The notes beneath the pieces are model-generated. The model was not told where the DNA came from. It did no database searches and saw only the letters and a list, made by a program, of their open reading frames with translations. DNA of 64,000 nt from CAYPNF01 sp964411985 (GTDB taxonomy: Bacteria > Verrucomicrobiota > Verrucomicrobiia > Limisphaerales > J093), in assembly GCA_964411985.1 (NCBI GenBank), contig CAYPNF010000002.1, positions 186,001 through 250,000 of the forward strand. The letters are read 5' to 3'. Both the position numbers and the translations under genes were made by a program. Below are positions 58,738 to 64,000 of the stretch, piece by piece. Each line of letters opens with the position of its first letter. The first letter of the stretch is position 1.

Positions 58738-61018
58738 GGATTCCGAGGACGACGCGCTGCTGCTTGCCCGAGAGCTTCGGAAAGGCGGCTTCGACGCTGA
58801 CTTCACGAGAGTGGACACCGAGGAAGGGCTTCTCTCCGCTTTGGCGGGAAAGCCCTGGGATGTGGCTCTGTGCGACTATTCCATGCCCCATTTCAGCGGA
58901 ATGGCGGCGCTGCGAATCATCCGGAGGATGATTCCTGAGCTCCCGATCATTTTCGTCTCCGGGACGGTGGGTGAGGATTTCGCCGTGGAGGCAATGCGGG
59001 CCGGCGCTAACGACTACATGATGAAGGGCAACCTGTTGCGCCTGGTGCCTGCCCTCGAAAGGGAGTTGCGCGACACAAGCGTGCGGGTGGCCCGACGACG
59101 CGCCGAGGAGGCTCTGCGGCAGAACGAAGCCAATCTTCAAGTTGCACTGGAGGCGGGCGGCTTGGGGGAGTGGAAATGGAACATCGTCACCGGAGAGACT
59201 ACATGGTCGGCGCGATGCAAAGCGCTTTACGGGTTTCGCCCTGACTTCCAGATGAGCTTCGAGGGGTTTCTCGCGGCAATCCATCCGGACGATCGCGGAC
59301 GCACCGAGGCTGCGCTGAGCAAGGCAGTCGAAGACCGGACCGACTACGATGTGGAAAAGCGGGTAGTGTGGCCCGATGGTTCAACTCATTGGACCGCCTC
59401 AAGAGGTCGAGTGTTCTGCGACGCCGGCGGCAATCCGCTTCACATGACTGGCGTAACGATGGACATTACCGAGCGCAAAAGAGCCGAGGATGCGCTGCGC
59501 AAGCTCTCGTGGGCAGTGGAGCAGAGCCCGGTCTCTATCATCATCACCGACACCCACGGGAATATCGAATACGTAAACCCGAAGTTCACGCAGGTGTCCG
59601 GTTACTCCTACGAAGAGGTAATCGGGCAGAATCCGCGCATCCTCAAGTCCGGAGAGGTTCCCCAGGAGGAATACAAACGCCTGTGGGACACGATCCAGGC
59701 AGGAGGGGAATGGCGCGGGGAGTTCCATAACCGGAAGAAAGATGGAACTCTCTATTGGGAACTCGCCTCGATCTCCCCGATCGTCGACACGGCGGGGAAG
59801 ATCACCCACTTCCTGGCGGTCAAGGAAGACATCACCGAACGCAAGCGTCTGGAAGAGGAATTCCGGCAAGCGCAGAAATTGGAGGCCGTCGGCCAGTTGG
59901 CGGGTGGGGTGGCGCACGACTTCAACAACATCCTCACGGCGATTCTGATGCATCTCGGTCTGTTGCGGGACGATCCGGACGTGACGCCCGCCCTCCAAAG
60001 CGCCCTAAGGGAGCTGCAAATGGAGGCCAAGCGCGCAGCCAATCTGACTCGGCAAATGCTCCTTTTCAGCCGACGCCAGATGATGGAGGCCAAGCCGATC
60101 GACCTGAACGACGTGGTCGACAACATGACGAAGATGTTGCGGCGGCTTATTGGCGAGGACATCGATCTGTCGCTCCAAGGGCAAAGCACAAGCGCCTGGG
60201 TGATGGCCGATGCGGGAATGATGGATCAAGTCCTGCTCAATCTGTGCGTAAATGCTCGTGACGCGATGCCCAAGGGTGGGAAGCTGACCGTCAGTACTCG
60301 TCGACTCGACCTCCGCCAGGAGGACAGCCTGTCCATTCCGGAGGCGAGGCCTGGCTCGCATGTTTGCCTGTCCGTGGCGGACACGGGTTGTGGTATGAAC
60401 CAGGCGATCCTGGAACATATCTTCGAGCCGTTCTTCACTACCAAGGAACCCGGCAAGGGAACTGGTTTGGGCCTCGCCACCGTATATGGTATTGTCAAGC
60501 AGCACCATGGCTGGGTCGAGGTCGAGAGCGAGGAGGGGAAGGGAACGTGCTTTCGGGTGTTCCTGCCTGCCCTCGGGCAGACCCCCGCCTGTCAGCAAGG
60601 TATGGGAGATGTTGAAGTGCGGGGTGGAACGGAAACGATCCTCTTGGTCGAGGATGATCGGAGCCTCCGGCGGCTTGCCGCTTTGGGACTGCGGAAACTC
60701 GGTTATGCTGTACTGGAGGCGCCTAACGGCGCCGAGGCGATCGGCCGGTGGATGCAGAACCGAGAGCGCATCGATCTTCTCCTTACGGACATGATCATGC
60801 CGGGAGGGGTGAGTGGTCTGGACCTCGTCCAGCGTTGCCAAAAGGAGAAAGAAGCGCTGAGGGTCATTGTGGTAAGCGGGTATGCTGCCGAAAGATACAA
60901 ATCTGGGGCGCCGTTAGGTCAAGGCATCGTGTTCCTGGCGAAGCCCTATGAGCCAATCGGACTGGCACGTGCCGTGAGAGAGTGTTTGGATCAGCCAGCC
61001 GCGCCGCCACCCGCGTGA
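58676..61018 (+). CDS. Hybrid kinase: receiver-PAS-PAS-histidine kinase-receiver
   Basis: 780 residues, soluble. The N-terminal receiver reads LRVLAVEDSEDDALLLARELRK, with Asp in LCDYSMPHFSG. Two PAS domains lie at about 145-275 and 275-400 (LRKLSWAVEQSPVSIIITD). The kinase of VAHDFNNILTAILMH type has ATP-binding motifs NLCVNARDAMP, DTGCGM and GTGLGLATV. The C-terminal receiver has Asp in LLTDMIMPGG. ATG 58706 is an alternative start. It can receive from the single-domain regulator through its first receiver and pass phosphate on. It is directly upstream of a NarL-type regulator (7 bp), its probable partner. Confidence 0.91.
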   Translation: MKPPLKQAPPMQTRLRVLAVEDSEDDALLLARELRKGGFDADFTRVDTEEGLLSALAGKPWDVALCDYSMPHFSGMAALRIIRRMIPELPIIFVSGTVGEDFAVEAMRAGANDYMMKGNLLRLVPALERELRDTSVRVARRRAEEALRQNEANLQVALEAGGLGEWKWNIVTGETTWSARCKALYGFRPDFQMSFEGFLAAIHPDDRGRTEAALSKAVEDRTDYDVEKRVVWPDGSTHWTASRGRVFCDAGGNPLHMTGVTMDITERKRAEDALRKLSWAVEQSPVSIIITDTHGNIEYVNPKFTQVSGYSYEEVIGQNPRILKSGEVPQEEYKRLWDTIQAGGEWRGEFHNRKKDGTLYWELASISPIVDTAGKITHFLAVKEDITERKRLEEEFRQAQKLEAVGQLAGGVAHDFNNILTAILMHLGLLRDDPDVTPALQSALRELQMEAKRAANLTRQMLLFSRRQMMEAKPIDLNDVVDNMTKMLRRLIGEDIDLSLQGQSTSAWVMADAGMMDQVLLNLCVNARDAMPKGGKLTVSTRRLDLRQEDSLSIPEARPGSHVCLSVADTGCGMNQAILEHIFEPFFTTKEPGKGTGLGLATVYGIVKQHHGWVEVESEEGKGTCFRVFLPALGQTPACQQGMGDVEVRGGTETILLVEDDRSLRRLAALGLRKLGYAVLEAPNGAEAIGRWMQNRERIDLLLTDMIMPGGVSGLDLVQRCQKEKEALRVIVVSGYAAERYKSGAPLGQGIVFLAKPYEPIGLARAVRECLDQPAAPPPA

Positions 61019-61025
61019 AGGATAC

Positions 61026-61673
61026 ATGAGCATCCGGGTTGTAACCGTTGATGACCACCCACTTTTCCGCCAGGGACTGAAAGGTGTCTTGGAACGTCTG
61101 CCCGGTTTGACGGTCGTGGGCGAATGCTCCGATGGACAGTCATCCATACAGATGATTAGGGAGCTGGTGCCCGACCTCGTCATCATGGACGTCCACCTGC
61201 CCGACATGACTGGCCTCCAGGTCTCACGGCAACTTCTGATGGAAATGCCATCACTCAAGATCCTGGTCTTCTCAGCGGATGCAGACCGAAAACTCGTGGA
61301 CGAGGCCCTCCAGCTCGGGATCGTGGGTTATCTCATGAAGGCAAACGTCACAGAGGAGTTGCTGCGAGCGATCCGCTTGATCATGGAAGGGCGACTCTAT
61401 CTCTGTCCTGAGATCGCATCTCGGGTGGTCAGTGACTACAAGAGTTTGCTTGGCTCCATGGTGGCGCAGGGCAAACCGGTACTCAATAGCCGTGACACCC
61501 AGGTGCTACAGCTCCTTGCCGAGGGGATGCAGAACAAGGAGATCGCAGCCCGACTGCAGATCAGCACTAAGTCAGTTGAGAAAGTCCGTGCGCGCTTGAT
61601 GACCAAGCTTGGCTGCCCGAGTGTGGCGGAGTTGACCCGATACGCCGTGCGTGAAGGTCTTGTGAGTAGTTGA
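61026..61673 (+). CDS. NarL/FixJ-type response regulator
   Basis: 215 residues. Receiver domain with the acidic cluster VTVDDHPLFRQGL and phosphorylation Asp in DLVIMDVHLPDMTG, plus VFSADADR. It is joined to a LuxR-type HTH (LNSRDTQVLQLLAEGMQNKEIAARLQISTKSVEKVRARLMTKLGC). It is the DNA-binding output of the preceding cluster; target genes are unknown. It starts 7 bp after the hybrid kinase. Confidence 0.94.
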   Translation: MSIRVVTVDDHPLFRQGLKGVLERLPGLTVVGECSDGQSSIQMIRELVPDLVIMDVHLPDMTGLQVSRQLLMEMPSLKILVFSADADRKLVDEALQLGIVGYLMKANVTEELLRAIRLIMEGRLYLCPEIASRVVSDYKSLLGSMVAQGKPVLNSRDTQVLQLLAEGMQNKEIAARLQISTKSVEKVRARLMTKLGCPSVAELTRYAVREGLVSS

Positions 61674-61913
61674 AGTCCCCGCGCTGCTTTGGGCGGACAC
61701 GGGAGCATTCAGCATCGGATGAAATAACCAGCCCCCAAGCGGCAAGCAACGCAAGACCGGAGGATCGAAAAAGAGTGAAAAGGATTGCACGGTGTGTATC
61801 CGATGCTATGTTAGGGTGAATCAACCACATCCAGCAGCCAGAGGGCCAGGGTTGCTTGGGTATCGACCTCCTGGGCATGCGTCCCAACCTCTCGCCATTC
61901 GACGGCGTGAAAG

Positions 61914-63413
61914 ATGATAGCCCGCTCCCAGCATGAGCAGTCTGCTGATACGCTAGCCGGCGGTGAAATCCAGCGTCTGGAGGAGCGCGTCCGCAACCTT
62001 GCTCAGGAGAAATCCAACCTTCAACTCGTCAACGATCTAATGGGCCGCTTGAGCGCCGCCCCTGGCCTCGAAACCACGGTTCTGACCATCATCCGCCTCA
62101 TTGTCGAGAGTCTCGGCGGTTCGAACGTTGCCATCTACTACCAGATCGGTCCGCAACTCCACTATGCCGATGTCCATGGGATCCGGTACCGAGTCACGGC
62201 AGTGGGAGATCCGCTGGCACTTCAGGCGCTGGAAACCCGAAGGCTCGCCGTGGAAATCCGGGAGTTCCAGGAAACCCGGATGACAACGGCCGAGTTCACC
62301 AAGGCCTCTTACTGGGCGATTCCCCTCCTGGTGGGAGATAGAATGATCGGGGTCCTCAAGATGGATGGCATGTTGTTGGCAGCAACCGAGGTTAGCGGGT
62401 ATCTCCAACCTTTCTTCAGCTACGCCGCCATGGTTCTCAAGAACGAGATCGAAAGTCACCTCAAATTGGTGGAAACGGCTCGGCTCGCCGCGATCGTCGA
62501 GTCCTCTGATGACGCGATCTTTGGGAAGACCCTCGACGGTATCATCACAAGTTGGAACAGAGGTGCCGAACGGATCTATGGCTATACGGAACCCGAAGTG
62601 GTTGGTCGTCCGGTGTCCCTCCTAGTACCGACTGGGCTTGACGATGACATTCCGGGGATATTGGCAAGGGTGAGAAATGGAGAGCACATCGACCATTACG
62701 AAACGCGAAGGCGAAGAAAGGACGGCAAGATCATCCACGTGTCTCTGACCGTTTCGCCGATCCGGGATGCGGAGGGCACGATTGTCGCAGCATCCAGCAT
62801 CGGGCGTGACGTCACGGAGCACAAGCAGGCGGAGGAAACGCTGCGGAGGTCCGCAGAGGAAATGCACGACCTCTATAATCGGGCTCCGTGTGGCTATCAC
62901 TCTCTGGATAGCGAAGGCCGCTTCCTACGGATCAACGACACTGAACTCCTGTGGCTCGGCTATTCGAGGGACGAAGTCGTCGGGAAGATGAATCTCGCCG
63001 ATCTCGTTACTCCAGACAGTCTGCGGGTGTTCCAGGAGCAATTTCCACTGTTCAAGAAGCGTGGATGGGTGAAGGACCTTGAGTTCGAGATGGTCCGCAG
63101 AAACGGTACGACCCTCCCGGTGCTTGTCAGCGCCACCACTGTTCGCGACGACCATGGCCGTTATGTTATGAGCAGGTCAACCGTTTATGACATCACCGAA
63201 CGTAAGAAAGTGGAGGAAGACGTTCGTAGGCTCAACCAGGAACTCGACCAGCGGGTGAAGGAGCGGACCGCCGAGTTGGAGATCAAGAACATGGAGCTGG
63301 AACGTATGAACAGACTCTTTGTCGGACGAGAACTTCGCATGGTGGAGTTGAAACAGCGGATCGGCGAGTTGGAACGGCAGTGTCAAGGATTAGAACCAAG
63401 GAGTGGTGCATGA
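61914..63413 (+). CDS. GAF-PAS-PAS sensor protein without a kinase domain
   Basis: 499 residues. A coiled coil (residues 15-40) is followed by a GAF domain (about 40-190: VNDLMGRLSAAPGLETTVLTII, ASYWAIPLLVGDRMIGVLKM). PAS 1 is at about 195-315 (AIVESSDDAIFGKTLDGIITSWNRGAERIYGY) and PAS 2 at about 318-440. A final coiled coil is long and basic/acidic (LNQELDQRVKERTAELEIKN). No HisKA or HATPase motif exists, so output must go through another protein. The stop overlaps the start of a substrate-binding-protein gene by ATGA. Confidence 0.85.
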   Translation: MIARSQHEQSADTLAGGEIQRLEERVRNLAQEKSNLQLVNDLMGRLSAAPGLETTVLTIIRLIVESLGGSNVAIYYQIGPQLHYADVHGIRYRVTAVGDPLALQALETRRLAVEIREFQETRMTTAEFTKASYWAIPLLVGDRMIGVLKMDGMLLAATEVSGYLQPFFSYAAMVLKNEIESHLKLVETARLAAIVESSDDAIFGKTLDGIITSWNRGAERIYGYTEPEVVGRPVSLLVPTGLDDDIPGILARVRNGEHIDHYETRRRRKDGKIIHVSLTVSPIRDAEGTIVAASSIGRDVTEHKQAEETLRRSAEEMHDLYNRAPCGYHSLDSEGRFLRINDTELLWLGYSRDEVVGKMNLADLVTPDSLRVFQEQFPLFKKRGWVKDLEFEMVRRNGTTLPVLVSATTVRDDHGRYVMSRSTVYDITERKKVEEDVRRLNQELDQRVKERTAELEIKNMELERMNRLFVGRELRMVELKQRIGELERQCQGLEPRSGA

Positions 63414-64000
63414 GACACCTGCCGGGCCTCCAACGCCTCGGTCGGCGGCAATTTCTCCAACGCCTCGGCCTGGCGGCGTCAACCGTCAGCCTGCCGGGGC
63501 TGGTGGGATGCGCAACCGCCCCCCGCCTGGTCGTGGCGGCCCACCCGTGGGTGGGATATGAGAGCCTGTATCTTGCCTATGAACTCAGGTGGCTGCCGGC
63601 CACCATCCAGCTTCGCAATGACAAGACATTAGGCGAGTCTCTCGCCGGTCTGCAATCCGGCCAGGCCGATGCTGCCTGCATGACTCTGGATGAGATGCTG
63701 CGAGCGCGCATTGGAGGTTTGCCCCTTTCTGCGGCGCTGGTGTTCGATGTTTCCGCCGGCGCCGACATGGTGCTGGCACGCCCGGACATTAGGGCTCTGG
63801 CCGATCTGGCTCACAAGCGTGTTGGTTTCGATCCCGGCGCTTTGGGCGCGCTGGTCTTTGAGAAGATGTTGGACACGGGAGGCCTGCTTGCTTCCGAAGT
63901 GAAGCCGGTCAACCTTCCGCCGGCCCGGCAACTCGACGCATGGCGAAACAACGAAGTGGACGCCGTCATCACCTACGAGCCGCTGGCCAGCGTCTTCTTG
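63410..64000 (+). CDS. NMT1/TauA-type substrate-binding lipoprotein (partial, 3' end outside window)
   Basis: 197 codons are open from ATG 63410 to the window edge. The N-terminus combines a twin-arginine-like RRQFLQRLGLAAST with a lipobox VGC (C34). The mature part follows the NitT/TauT/thiamine-precursor binding-protein pattern: RLVVAAHPWVGYESLYLAYEL, LAGLQSGQADAACMTLDEML, ALVFDVSAGADMVLARPDI, LAHKRVGFDPGALGALVF and NNEVDAVITYEP. It overlaps the PAS sensor gene by four bases. It is the second binding protein in this cluster fused translationally to a sensor; whether a kinase domain follows at the C-terminus cannot be seen here. Confidence 0.82.
   Translation, partial: MRHLPGLQRLGRRQFLQRLGLAASTVSLPGLVGCATAPRLVVAAHPWVGYESLYLAYELRWLPATIQLRNDKTLGESLAGLQSGQADAACMTLDEMLRARIGGLPLSAALVFDVSAGADMVLARPDIRALADLAHKRVGFDPGALGALVFEKMLDTGGLLASEVKPVNLPPARQLDAWRNNEVDAVITYEPLASVFL

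Overview
The window is moderately GC-rich bacterial chromosome. It most likely comes from a Verrucomicrobiota member of the Pedosphaera/Limisphaera kind. This is an inference from gene content: a DUF1080 glycan hydrolase, a DUF5069 protein, two Tat-exported Gfo/Idh/MocA oxidoreductases, a very large secreted malectin-type protein, a LarA homologue, Sel1-repeat and vWA proteins, and many large PAS/hybrid histidine kinases. No rRNA or single-copy marker is present to fix the taxonomy.

Layout. 0-4.1 kb: the start of a Nudix hydrolase cut by the window edge, an initiator tRNA with its own terminator, a GIY-YIG protein, a VapBC toxin-antitoxin pair, a decayed DUF4143 ATPase, and about 1.2 kb of gene-poor DNA with two inverted-repeat structures. 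4.1-13.1 kb: an accessory stretch of small, mostly unrelated plus-strand genes (GH12 glucanase, LRR protein, DUF5069, serine hydrolase, phosphatase, a SUKH-like protein and several unknowns), with broken genes and a shared intergenic repeat. 13.2-24.8 kb: secreted carbohydrate-related proteins, a YacP-vWA pair, a convergent LarA-SDR pair, a DHH phosphoesterase and a Sel1 protein. 24.9-28.6 kb: a 1218-residue hybrid kinase. 28.6-36.1 kb: a tight minus-strand gene set (MocR regulator, SDR, isocitrate-lyase-type lyase, HAD, deoxyhypusine-synthase-like protein, PfkB kinase) divergent from an EamA exporter, with repeated operator-like sequences between them. 36.2-41.7 kb: a secreted unknown, a second Gfo/Idh/MocA protein, a radical SAM protein and a tRNA-dihydrouridine synthase. 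41.8-45.6 kb: a nitrogen-assimilation block (PII, Amt, glutamine synthetase) with a candidate sigma-54 promoter. 45.6-49.5 kb: threonine catabolism (tdh-kbl), divergent from an XRE-cupin regulator with two matching palindromic operators, followed by a PAS-AraC regulator. 49.5-54.4 kb: a SWIM-SNF2 helicase and a DUF1080 hydrolase. 54.9-64 kb: a signalling cluster in which two periplasmic substrate-binding proteins are translationally coupled to membrane or PAS sensors, together with response regulators and another hybrid kinase.

The best candidates for undescribed systems are the overlapping SDR-lyase-HAD-DHS-like-PfkB operon with its MocR/EamA control region (28.6-36.1 kb) and the binding-protein/sensor cluster (55.4-64 kb). 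Two edge genes are open at the window boundary: a Nudix gene at 1-336 and a binding protein at 63410-64000.
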